A stretch of 51,508 bases of DNA. It comes from Deltaproteobacteria bacterium (GTDB taxonomy: Bacteria > Myxococcota_A > Polyangia > HGW-17 > JAJRWW01). The notes beneath the pieces are model-generated. The model had not been told where the DNA came from, searched no databases, and saw nothing but the letters and a program-made list of their open reading frames with translations. The number at the start of each line of letters is the position of its first letter. The stretch's first letter is position 1. Below, piece after piece: positions 1 to 7,240 of the stretch. The position numbers and the translations under genes are program-made. Where the stretch lies: positions 11,365 to 62,872 of the forward strand of contig JAOZUO010000002.1 in assembly GCA_029938605.1 (NCBI GenBank), in the 5' to 3' direction.

Positions 1-443
1 CTTAGATGTCTCTGGGGAAAAGTTAACAAGTTAACTACGTCCCTCCCGTCCCCTCTCCCTGCGTCGCCGACGAGGCCGGCCTGTGCGAGCCGATGGAGCT
101 GCCGGATGCTCGCTGGGGTGATGTCGATCTCATCATATGACGAGTGAATCCAGTCCAGGGCGCGCCGATAACCAAACAGCTCCTCTTCCGGTCGGTCCCG
201 AGGAGGATCTTCACCCGACAGCAGCGGGCGCAACCGGTCCGCATCCACCGTCACGCCTTCGATGCGGTTGGACGACTCGGCGCTCTGGATGATGGCCAGC
301 CCGCGCAGCGCTGCGAGCACCTCAGGCTTCTGCTGCTGCCAGAGTTCCTGCTTTCCCCGTGCCTCCATACACGCACCCAACAACCACGCCAGACCCGGCG
401 GAATGCTCAGCCGGTCCATCACATCACTGCTGAACGAGTACAA
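1..443 (-). pseudogene. Fic family protein, N-terminal part, truncated by a repeat
   Basis: The minus-strand frame starts at a TTG (443-441) preceded at 6 nt by GGAGG (450-454) and encodes about 147 residues to the window edge. The N-terminus matches Fic/DOC N-terminal proteins: an IPPGLAWLLG segment, then IIQSAESSNRIEG, which contains the (S/T)xxxE(G/N) inhibitory-helix motif that blocks AMP transfer, then a QLHRLAQ segment that normally precedes GDAGxW. The native-looking sequence stops at GDAG (about position 60). After that the frame reads through the repeat at 10-60, and the HPFxxGNGR catalytic motif is not reached before the window ends. Known for the family: AMPylation of target proteins, often self-regulated. 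Inferred: a broken gene. An intact continuation outside the window is possible but the junction argues against it. Confidence 0.75.
10..60. repeat. Dispersed repeat copy 1 (GTTAACAAGTTAAC core)
   Basis: The stretch contains two GTTAAC palindromes spaced by two bases, followed by TACGTCCC and a pyrimidine-rich tail. A diverged copy in the same orientation lies at 28847-28905. It interrupts the Fic reading frame immediately after the conserved GDAG. No transposase is present. It resembles REP-type intergenic repeats, but the family is not identified. Confidence 0.6.
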
Positions 444-457
444 GATCCACCTCCTAG

Positions 458-495
458 TATCCAATTATTATCCAATTACGGGAAAATATCCAATT
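458..495 (-). promoter_or_regulatory. Three 9-bp direct repeats upstream of the Fic gene
   Basis: On the minus strand AATTGGATA occurs three times, at 495-487, 477-469 and 466-458, just upstream of the GGAGG site. Spacings are 18 and 11 bp, about one or two helical turns. This local AT-rich array in a GC-rich genome is the expected form of an operator. Inferred: autoregulation by the Fic protein or a linked regulator, since many Fic proteins carry a C-terminal winged helix. That domain lies in the part that is missing here. Confidence 0.45.
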
Positions 496-590
496 TCCCA
501 TGCTCCACGGCCCACTGGAAGGATCTGTCGTGGTTGGCTCATGCAAAGGTTATCGGCCGCTGTCTCTTCCGGTTGCGCAAAACCAACCCC

Positions 591-616
591 GGAGGGGTTC
601 GGCGGAGGGGTTCGGC
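591..616. repeat. Perfect 13-bp tandem duplication
   Basis: GGAGGGGTTCGGC occurs twice back to back at 591-603 and 604-616, between the Fic promoter and the end of the HAD gene. No function is evident; slippage is the simplest origin. Confidence 0.6.
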
Positions 617-653
617 GTATAAGCACAGCTAGACGCTGGGCGCCGTGGTGAGC

Positions 654-1556
654 CTATCCGTGTTCGAGGGCCTCGCGGATCTGGTGGATCAGAGGTTCGG
701 CCACCAGGGAGCGGGCGGTGACATCGGCGAGGGAGTCGGCCACCTGTTGCTCGGTCCAGCCCCAGTCGGCGCGGAGGCGCCAGGCCACGCGGGCTACGCC
801 GCCGGGGGATACCAGGTTGTGTTCGGCGAAGAGGGCGGCGGCCTGCAGGGCCTCCCGGGCGGCGTGCACCACGGGGCGGTAGGGGTCGAAGTAGGACGGG
901 TCGCGGCCGCGGGTGAGGATGACGCAGGCGAGCATCACCTGGGCACGTCCGGTGGCCCGGGCGGCGAGGTCCACCATGGGATCGACGGAGGACGGGGTGA
1001 CGCCGGCGTCGAGTAGGGCTGCGGCGAGGTCGTCGCCTGCCAGGTCACCGCGCTGCGTGGCGTCGAGCAGGTGGAACACGTGGCCGTCGGACTCCCAGTC
1101 GTCGCCCACCACCACCAGACGCGCGCCCGGTGGGAGGTCGGCGATGAGTGACCAGTGGGCGGTCAGCTTGTACTCCACCTGGAACTTCAGTTCCCGGAAG
1201 CGGCCTTGGAGGGCGAGCTGGAGCTGGTCCTTGAACAGGAACCCGTCGGGTTGTAGCCCATCGAGCAGCATCTTGCGACGGATCACGCCCGCGAGCTGCG
1301 GCGGGCTGGCCGAGACGAAGAAGATGGGGGTGTGAACGGGGTGTTCCCCCGGGCCCCGGCGGCACTCCTGCAAGGTGGCGGCCGTGCCCGGAATGATGGT
1401 CTTGTCGATGGCCATCTCCAGCGGAATCCGCAGGAGCCCCCAGATGGACTTGAAGTCCGTGTCCAGGTAGGTCTTGTCCACATCCCAGACAAAGACCGGC
1501 CCTTCGTAGTCTGGCTGCAGCCGGCGCTCACTCAGTTGAATGATGGGGTACGACAT
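654..1556 (-). CDS. HAD-superfamily phosphatase, APP1-like (DUF2183-like)
   Basis: A 300-residue predicted soluble protein. HAD motif I is WDVDKTY near residues 24-30 with the two catalytic Asp (D25, D27). Motif II is the serine in FFVSASPP, and motif IV is the acidic GDDWESD. The DxDKT form with SASP is typical of the APP1 phosphatidate-phosphatase catalytic family, but no substrate can be read from sequence. It begins 15 nt after the gpsA stop and is the third gene of a run acyltransferase-gpsA-HAD, so a role in glycerophospholipid precursor metabolism is plausible. The C-terminal 120 residues are helical and not recognised. Alternatives are another HAD phosphohydrolase or a stress-linked phosphatase. 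No clear Shine-Dalgarno was seen, which fits translational coupling to gpsA. Confidence 0.72.
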   Translation of the reverse strand: MSYPIIQLSERRLQPDYEGPVFVWDVDKTYLDTDFKSIWGLLRIPLEMAIDKTIIPGTAATLQECRRGPGEHPVHTPIFFVSASPPQLAGVIRRKMLLDGLQPDGFLFKDQLQLALQGRFRELKFQVEYKLTAHWSLIADLPPGARLVVVGDDWESDGHVFHLLDATQRGDLAGDDLAAALLDAGVTPSSVDPMVDLAARATGRAQVMLACVILTRGRDPSYFDPYRPVVHAAREALQAAALFAEHNLVSPGGVARVAWRLRADWGWTEQQVADSLADVTARSLVAEPLIHQIREALEHG

Positions 1557-1571
1557 GGTCTGGGAAAGCCC

Positions 1572-2594
1572 TCAGGTGATGTCTGTGGACTCCACCTCCC
1601 ACATGGACGGGAGGCTGAGCATCTTCTCCAGGGCGTCAGCGGGTTTGGCGCCCTCGTACAGGACCTCGAAGACGCCTTGGCAGATGGGGAGCCGTACGCG
1701 ATGGGCGTCGGACCACTCCTTGACCACCCGGGCGGTGGGCACGCCCTCGGCCACCTGGCCAAGGTCTTCGAGGATCTGATCCAGGGGCTTGCCCTCGGCG
1801 AGCCCGAGTCCCACACGGTGGTTTCTGCTCAGATCCGAGAAGGCGGTCACCACGAGGTCTCCCACGCCCGCCATACCCGAGAAAGTCTCCGGCGCGGCGC
1901 CCATAATCGCGCCGAGGCGGGTCATCTCATTGAGGCCGCGAGAGATCAACATCGCCAGGGTGTTGTCGCCGAAGCCCATGCCCCGGGCGATGCCGCCGGC
2001 AATGGCGAGCACGTTCTTGACGGCGCCGGAGAGTTCGACGCCCAGCAGGTCGTGGCTGGCGTAGATGCGAAAGCGGGGGCTATGCAGCGGCCGCGCCACC
2101 ATGTGCACCACCTGCTCGAAGGCCGAGGCGATGACCGTTCCGCCGGGCACGCCCCGAAGGATCTCCACCGCCAGGTTCGGCCCGGAGATGGCGCCGATTT
2201 TGAGGCAGCAGGTCTCCTGGCGGAGCACCTCTGTCATGCGGGCGAAGCTCCCACGCTCCAGCCCCTTGGTGGCGCTGACCAGCACGTGGTCTCCGTGGAG
2301 ATGGTCGCCCAGGGCGCGCACCACCGTTCGAAAGGAGGAGGAGGGGATGGCCACCAGGAGCAGCTGGCATCGCTCGGCCATTTCAGCCAGGGCGGTGGTG
2401 GTCTGGATTTTTTCCGACAGCTTGAAGCCGGGGAGGTATCGCTTGTTTTCGCGGTCGCCGACGATGGCCGCCGCGCGTTCCTCATTCCGCATCCACAGCA
2501 GGGTCTCGTGGCCGTTGGAGCCGGCCAGGTGTGCGAGGGTCGTGCCGAAGGCGCCGCCGCCGAGCACTCCGATGGGCTTGTCAGTGGCCGTCAT
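1572..2594 (-). CDS. gpsA: Glycerol-3-phosphate dehydrogenase [NAD(P)+]
   Basis: A 340-residue protein, the usual length for GpsA. It reduces dihydroxyacetone phosphate to sn-glycerol-3-phosphate for phospholipid synthesis in the cytoplasm. The Rossmann motif GGGAFGTTLA is at residues 12-21, SATKGLE around 107-113 carries a conserved lysine, SGPNLAVEI is near 137, and GAVKNVLAIAGG near 190 carries the catalytic lysine. SRNHRVG at 256-262 corresponds to the substrate-binding RN segment. Its ATG overlaps the stop of the upstream acyltransferase by 4 nt (2591-2594), so the two are translationally coupled. Product and first acceptor enzyme of the pathway are thus encoded together. Confidence 0.96.
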   Translation of the reverse strand: MTATDKPIGVLGGGAFGTTLAHLAGSNGHETLLWMRNEERAAAIVGDRENKRYLPGFKLSEKIQTTTALAEMAERCQLLLVAIPSSSFRTVVRALGDHLHGDHVLVSATKGLERGSFARMTEVLRQETCCLKIGAISGPNLAVEILRGVPGGTVIASAFEQVVHMVARPLHSPRFRIYASHDLLGVELSGAVKNVLAIAGGIARGMGFGDNTLAMLISRGLNEMTRLGAIMGAAPETFSGMAGVGDLVVTAFSDLSRNHRVGLGLAEGKPLDQILEDLGQVAEGVPTARVVKEWSDAHRVRLPICQGVFEVLYEGAKPADALEKMLSLPSMWEVESTDIT

Positions 2595-4207
2595 TGGTCA
2601 CCTCGCAGACGCTCATCGATGGCCGACTCGAGGCCGTAACCCGTGAGCCGGTTGTGGTAGTAGTATAGGAGCTTCATGTCCCCGGGGAACAGACGATCTC
2701 CTCGGCGAGCCAGGACCTCGTGGGTGTGGTAGGTGCCGAAGTACTTCAGGCCATCGGCCACCACGGACTGGGGATCAAAGCCGAAGGGCACCGGGTTCGA
2801 TCCCAGCTCCCCGGCTCTCACTTTTTCTCGCAGCGCGTCTCGCAACCGCTCCAGGGCGAGGTGTACTTCGTTCAGGGGGATGCCACCGAGATCGTCGGCC
2901 GTGCGCAGGAACCGGTAGAACTGGCGGTCCATTCCCCGCGCCCTCAGGAGGCAGAAGGCAGTGAAGGCCAGCAGGTTCGTCGACAGGAAGGTGGCGTCTT
3001 GCCGGAGGGAGCGCACCACCGCCCGGCCCGCCTCGCGGGTGTACTCGGTGTCCCGCTGGGCGTCGTGATCGGGGCCGTCGCCGGTGAATACGTAGCGGCT
3101 CGGATCGACGGAGCGGCCGCGGCCGTCCTCGCTGGTGCCGTCGGGCCGCACGCGGTTGCCGAAGGGATCCAGGGGCTCGGAGATGTTCATGACGATGCGC
3201 GCGTCCAGGGAGATGAGCTCCTTGACGAAGTTGAGCACCTGGCGGGGCTTGGAGAACTCGTCGTCTTCAATAATGTAGCGGGACTTGCCGGCGGCCTTCA
3301 GATGGTCGTCGATGAGGGTCGCCGCCTCGAGCACCAGGCCATAGCTCAGGGTGCAGGGCACGATGTAGATGTTCGGCTTCTCTTTGTTGTTCTTGAGGTT
3401 GTTGATGTACGCCTGTAGTCCACAGCCTAGCAGCCCCAGCTTGAGGTGACTCTCCACGGCGCCGCTTCGGCAGCGGGTTCCCCCGGGAAAAAACAGGTTG
3501 TGATAGCCGAACTCCATGGAGACCGTGGCGTACTCCTTGAGCACCTGCTTGTAGAGGCCGGCCTGCTTGCGGCGGTCTACCTTGTAGGCTCCCAGGTTGT
3601 GCATGAAGAACGAGAGTAGCGGGTTGGCGAACAGGTTCAGCCCCGCGCCGTAGGTGAACGGCGGTAGTCCGAGCAAAAACAGGGAGTAGCCCAGGATGAT
3701 GGAGTCCAGGTTCGATAGGTGGGTGGGCGCGAGGATCACCGTGCCCTTGTTCGCCAGGCCCTTGAGGGTCTCGGTGGCGCCGCGGAGAACGACCTGATCC
3801 TTCAGGCTGGGTAACTCGGGTAGGCGGCTGATCAGAGACAGGGGAGATACCGCGTTCACCATCAGCCCGGCGCCCACGGGGAGTACCCGTGTGGTGAAGG
3901 CGTAGACCCGCGGATCGAACTTCCCGACTACCTCCCTGGCGAATCGATCGGTGGACTGGCGCAGCAGCTCCACCTGCTCGGACACGCTGGTCCGGGGGAG
4001 CTGCTGCCGAATGGAACGGTAGAGCTTTCGGTAGGCGTTGTTGTCCCGATCTCGAGGAGACTTCTTGAGCCGCTGCTGCTCGAAGTAGAGCGTATCGGCC
4101 AGCACGTCTTCCACGCTCAGCCCACCGTTATTCGCCCCGAGTCGGGTGGCCTCCACAATGCGTCCCACCACCTCAACGATGGTGCGTTCTCTATCCTGCT
4201 CCTTCAT
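2591..4207 (-). CDS. GPAT/PlsB-like glycerolipid acyltransferase
   Basis: The ATG at 4207 is chosen because ATGGAGG lies 6 nt upstream; a longer in-frame start at 4282 has no such site. The result is 538 residues. The acyltransferase HX4D motif is THLSNLD near residue 162. A substrate-binding FFPGGTRCRSG lies near 238, followed by LKLGLLG. This is the glycerol-3-phosphate acyltransferase layout, with a helical N-terminal region and a long C-terminal domain. The motif usually written FxEGxRS has Gly in place of Glu here, which may be a lineage variant. The known role of the family is acylation of glycerol-3-phosphate at position 1 at the inner membrane. The 4-nt overlap with gpsA strongly supports that substrate. 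It is not close enough to E. coli PlsB to assign the symbol. Confidence 0.85.
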   Translation of the reverse strand: MKEQDRERTIVEVVGRIVEATRLGANNGGLSVEDVLADTLYFEQQRLKKSPRDRDNNAYRKLYRSIRQQLPRTSVSEQVELLRQSTDRFAREVVGKFDPRVYAFTTRVLPVGAGLMVNAVSPLSLISRLPELPSLKDQVVLRGATETLKGLANKGTVILAPTHLSNLDSIILGYSLFLLGLPPFTYGAGLNLFANPLLSFFMHNLGAYKVDRRKQAGLYKQVLKEYATVSMEFGYHNLFFPGGTRCRSGAVESHLKLGLLGCGLQAYINNLKNNKEKPNIYIVPCTLSYGLVLEAATLIDDHLKAAGKSRYIIEDDEFSKPRQVLNFVKELISLDARIVMNISEPLDPFGNRVRPDGTSEDGRGRSVDPSRYVFTGDGPDHDAQRDTEYTREAGRAVVRSLRQDATFLSTNLLAFTAFCLLRARGMDRQFYRFLRTADDLGGIPLNEVHLALERLRDALREKVRAGELGSNPVPFGFDPQSVVADGLKYFGTYHTHEVLARRGDRLFPGDMKLLYYYHNRLTGYGLESAIDERLRGDQ

Positions 4208-4339
4208 CCATAGCCTCCATCGGGTCCCGTAGATGCGATTCCGAATAGTACAGGTCCACTGATGCCGTTGTCCACAGGCCATCTTGCCGGTTCTTTTTTT
4301 CAGCGACCCAGGGCCGATGTCCTCGTCTGGGGTTGGGTC

Positions 4340-4645
4340 CTATGGTGGGAGGGTGATGGTGACGCGGCCGTCGGGGGTGCGGTGGAGCTCGACGGTGATG
4401 GGATGACCGCCGGCGAGGTGGGGGTGATCAGCGCGGACCTGGCGGAAGTCCTGGGTTCGCAGGAAGTCGGTGAGGAGCTCGATCTCGAGCTCGGCGGCCA
4501 CCAGCCCGGGGCCGCCTCCGTCCGCGGCGCAGGGCTTGAGGCGGTCCTCCAGCAGCTCGTCCATCCTGGCTCGATGCGCCCGCCGAGCAGCAGTCTCGAT
4601 TCAGTGGCGGGTCAGATCCAGGCGGATGCAGGGGGCTTTGGTCAT
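4340..4645 (-). pseudogene. Small conserved-looking ORF interrupted by one in-frame TGA
   Basis: A frame starting at ATG 4645, 19 nt after the upstream lipoprotein stop, encodes 14 residues (MTKAPCIRLDLTRH) and then meets TGA at 4603-4601. The same frame continues open for 87 codons to the stop at 4340. An internal ATG at 4564 would give a 74-residue product. The residues just after the TGA (IETAARRAHRARMDELL) read as a smooth helix continuing across it. The simplest reading is a 101-codon gene with a recent CGA or TGG to TGA change, or use of the internal start. The C-terminus ends in a beta-like VTITLPP. The product is not recognised. A sequencing error is possible. Confidence 0.45.
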
Positions 4646-4664
4646 GTGGCAGCCATGTGGTCTG

Positions 4665-5285
4665 TCAACGGGTGGGACGGACCAACGCGAGGTAGGAGGC
4701 CTCGAAGGTGACTTCCCGACGTAAGCAACTGCGTCCCACGAGGTCGGTGGTGATCCGAAGACCCTCGGCGCGGTACGGGTGCAGGTCCACCTCCTGATTG
4801 ATCTGCAATGGTAGGGTCGTCGCACCCTCGGGAATGATCGCGTTCCAGGCGATGAGCACCCGCGGTAGGGTCGAGTCCGCCTTGGAGGACTCGGCGTAGA
4901 TCTCGATGCCGGCCAGGAAGCCGAAGCTGGATTGCATGTCCATGGCAGTCGCGGCGTCGGTCATTTGGAGGCTGAGGGAGACGAGCCGAAAGGCGTCAAC
5001 GGCCCCGGCGTTCCGGCTCAGGAGCTCGCTGTCGGCCTGCTCGCCTATGTCCCCGAAAAGTTGGCTCAGGTCCCCCTCCAGGTCCTCCACATGCGCCGTC
5101 GGGACGGTGTCGCCGGTCCACCCCGCGGGACACTCCGTTTCCGGCAGCGCCGCGAAGGTCACCGGATGGGTCTGTCCCTCGAACTCGAGATACCCATGGC
5201 AACCCGCCGACAGGGCAACGAGCAGCGCCAGCGACTGAATCCATTGGGACCGACAGAACCTACGTTCAAGGATCTGCCTATTCAT
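4665..5285 (-). CDS. Lipoprotein of unknown function
   Basis: A 206-residue protein from ATG 5285; an in-frame GTG at 5300 is an alternative. The N-terminus has Arg-rich residues, a hydrophobic stretch SLALLVALSAGC and a lipobox ending in the cysteine to be lipidated. The mature part is beta-rich with two further cysteines, PETECPAGW and VGRSCLRRE, which may pair. No family is recognised. It lies 90 nt downstream of larE and 19 nt before the interrupted small ORF, all on the minus strand. Predicted location: outer or inner membrane, periplasmic face. Confidence 0.8.
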   Translation of the reverse strand: MNRQILERRFCRSQWIQSLALLVALSAGCHGYLEFEGQTHPVTFAALPETECPAGWTGDTVPTAHVEDLEGDLSQLFGDIGEQADSELLSRNAGAVDAFRLVSLSLQMTDAATAMDMQSSFGFLAGIEIYAESSKADSTLPRVLIAWNAIIPEGATTLPLQINQEVDLHPYRAEGLRITTDLVGRSCLRREVTFEASYLALVRPTR

Positions 5286-5375
5286 CGGTGTTCGGGGCAC
5301 TATTCACGCAGCTGCTTACCGTGCGCAGCTTCCAACGACATTATACATGATTCGTGCGCCCGGGGCGTTCTCTGT

Positions 5376-6254
5376 TCAGGTGGGCGGCTTCGCGGTCTCG
5401 TCTGGCAGGGCTTCATTCATGGCGCCCCGGCGATATCCCTGGAGGTCCACCGACACATAGCAGAACCCCAGTTCGCGCCCCCGGCTGACCAATGTGTCCC
5501 GGACAGACGGCTCGAGCAGCCTCGGGATCTGGGCGGGCTCCACCTCCAGGCGGGCCACATCTCCGTGGTGACGGGCGCGGACCTGCCCGAAGCCCAGGTC
5601 CCGCAGGGTGGTCTCCAGCTTCTCCACCATGGACAGCCGCTCGTCCGTCACTCGGATGCCGTACTGGATGCGCGAGGCCAAACACGCCATCTCCACCTTG
5701 TCCCAGGTGGGCAGCCCCAGCGCCTGGCTCAGCGCCCGCACGTCTTCCTTGCGCAGCTTCGCATCGAGGAGGGGATGGCGGGCGCCCTGCTCCTGGGCGG
5801 CCCGGTGTCCGGGGCGGTGGTCTCCCATATCGTCGAGGTTGGTGCCGAGCACCACATGCGCCAGTCTCAGCTCCCGGGCCTTGGCGAAGGACCGCTCCAG
5901 CAGCACGGACTTACAGTGGTAGCAGCGGTTCTCATCGTTTCTGGCGTACTCCTCCAGGGACAGCTCATCGGTCTCGGTCTCCAGGAGCCGGGCGCCCATG
6001 CGCGCTGCCAGGACCTGGGCATCGGCGCGCTCGGTGGCCGGCAAGGATGCCGACACGGCGAGCAATCCCACCGCCTTGTCCCCCAAGGTCCGCGCCGCGG
6101 CGGCCAGCAGGAGCGTGGAGTCCACCCCGCCCGAGAAGGCCACGAGCACCGACCCCAGGTCCCGCAAGATGTCGCACAATCGCTCGTACTGCTCTCGGAG
6201 CCCTGGATCGGTGATGGTTGGTGTCCTGGCTGGAGGTGCTTTGGGTGCCTTCAT
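5376..6254 (-). CDS. larE: ATP-dependent sacrificial sulfur transferase LarE
   Basis: A 292-residue protein from ATG 6254; the in-frame extension to 6380 is Arg-rich, unlike the family, and is left out. The PP-loop AFSGGVDST near residue 40 binds ATP. A CYHCK pair lies near residue 107, LGTNLDDMGDHRPG follows, and MACLASR carries the cysteine at the position of the sacrificial sulfur donor. Known role: adenylation and sulfur insertion in making the nickel-pincer nucleotide cofactor of lactate racemase-type enzymes. No larB, larC or larA homologue lies in the window, so the client is unknown. A MAC in place of the usual PC precedes the key cysteine. Divergent from the coiled-coil gene at 6507. 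Confidence 0.9.
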   Translation of the reverse strand: MKAPKAPPARTPTITDPGLREQYERLCDILRDLGSVLVAFSGGVDSTLLLAAAARTLGDKAVGLLAVSASLPATERADAQVLAARMGARLLETETDELSLEEYARNDENRCYHCKSVLLERSFAKARELRLAHVVLGTNLDDMGDHRPGHRAAQEQGARHPLLDAKLRKEDVRALSQALGLPTWDKVEMACLASRIQYGIRVTDERLSMVEKLETTLRDLGFGQVRARHHGDVARLEVEPAQIPRLLEPSVRDTLVSRGRELGFCYVSVDLQGYRRGAMNEALPDETAKPPT

Positions 6255-6384
6255 GTTCCTGAAGATACCCGGCCTCAGGGCTCGCGCAAGTCTTCCCAAC
6301 CTCCAGACAACGGTTCTGTCGATTGCGTGCCGGCGGCGGCGACGCCTGATGGAGTCATAGCCGGTGCGGAATGCTCGCAAAAAA

Positions 6385-6413
6385 TTGACGTTCTTCCCTG
6401 GCGGACCTATGCT
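6385..6413 (+). promoter_or_regulatory. Sigma-70-type promoter for the coiled-coil gene
   Basis: TTGACG (6385-6390) and TATGCT (6408-6413) are separated by 17 bp, about 95 bp before the ATG at 6507. A GGGAGG lies at 6489-6494. Match is 5/6 and 4/6 to consensus; inferred by eye. Confidence 0.5.
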
Positions 6414-6506
6414 GGTAGTGACAGCTTAACGGACCGAATTTATTGAGCTTCATATCCTTTGCACCTGTACTGCGACGGCGGGACGGGTGGGAGGTAGCAG
6501 CCTGGA

Positions 6507-7073
6507 ATGGTGGATCGATTGAAGGACAGTTTGACTGACGACCCGTGGGGTCGGGGCGGTCGTGTGGCCGCGGAGCTGGCGCGCAAGTTGGTGGCGCTGG
6601 ACTTGGGCGTCGGGGACCTGGAGAAGCTGCTGGACGCCGTCGGTGTGGCGGAGGCGGAGGTGGAGTCCTTGCGCCAGGAGGTGGAGCGGACCGAGTCCCG
6701 ATTCGACGAGGCAGCGGTCCATGCGGCCGAGACCATGGTGAGCCTACGCAACGCCGCGGCCGAGCTGGGCGACAACCGGGAGCAGTTGGTGGAGGGTGGT
6801 CTCGCGGATGAGGCCATGCTCGCGGATTTGGACTATCAGATCGAATCCCTGGAGCGTCGTGTTGCCGACGTCAAGGCCGGGCAGTCCTCGGAAAACCGGG
6901 TCATCGACGAGGACCTTTCGCCGGAGCGGGACCTGCTCGTGGCCGGAGAGCTGCAGCGCCAGACGGTGACCGAGCAGCTCATCGGGCGGGTATTCGAGCT
7001 CAAACCCGACCCGTGCCCAGAGTCTCTCCAGGGCGACTTCGACGCGCTGGAGCTCCTGAGGCAGAGCCTATAA
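6507..7073 (+). CDS. Coiled-coil protein sharing the kinase C-terminal domain
   Basis: A 188-residue acidic protein, almost entirely predicted heptad coiled coil (residues about 35-165), with no signal peptide or membrane segment. Its C-terminal ELKPDPCPESLQGDF...LELLRQSL aligns with the C-terminus of the convergent kinase (EARPDPCPFFYEKNY...EMLQAL), and the preceding coiled-coil segments are of similar length and phase. So it looks like a stand-alone paralogue of the kinase's non-catalytic domain. Inferred: it may heterodimerise with the kinase, act as its substrate or compete with it. The stop codon TAA abuts the palindromic element at 7073-7233. Confidence 0.8.
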   Translation: MVDRLKDSLTDDPWGRGGRVAAELARKLVALDLGVGDLEKLLDAVGVAEAEVESLRQEVERTESRFDEAAVHAAETMVSLRNAAAELGDNREQLVEGGLADEAMLADLDYQIESLERRVADVKAGQSSENRVIDEDLSPERDLLVAGELQRQTVTEQLIGRVFELKPDPCPESLQGDFDALELLRQSL

Positions 7074-7233
7074 GGGTCCGCGAATGGACAACTCAGTCGC
7101 CCTAGCCGCCGATCCATCCCGCTGGGCGGCGTCGCTCGTCGGTTGCATAGGCACCGCTATACGCCCTCCTCGCTCCTTGCCCAGCGGGCGCCTCGACGGC
7201 CATCATCGATCGAGTTGTCTATTCGCGGACCCT
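7073..7233. repeat. 161-bp palindromic element (MITE- or REP-like)
   Basis: Termini are 22-bp inverted repeats at 7073-7094 and 7212-7233 with one mismatch, starting AGGGTCCGCGAA. A second arm, CCCGCTGGGC at 7118-7127 and its complement at 7179-7188, is centred on the same point (7153). A small hairpin GCATAG/CTATAC sits in the middle. The element fills the gap between two convergent genes. As RNA it would fold from either strand, so it may also serve as a bidirectional terminator. No target-site duplication is obvious and no transposase is present. Confidence 0.8.
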
Positions 7234-7240
7234 AAGGGAA

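Noticed and set aside
4283..4320. T-run near 4292 as a terminator
   Set aside because: The run of seven T is on the plus strand while all genes around are on the minus strand, and no GC-rich stem precedes it.
4601..4603. TGA as a selenocysteine codon
   Set aside because: No SECIS-like hairpin directly downstream and no redox context around the codon; mutation or internal start is simpler.
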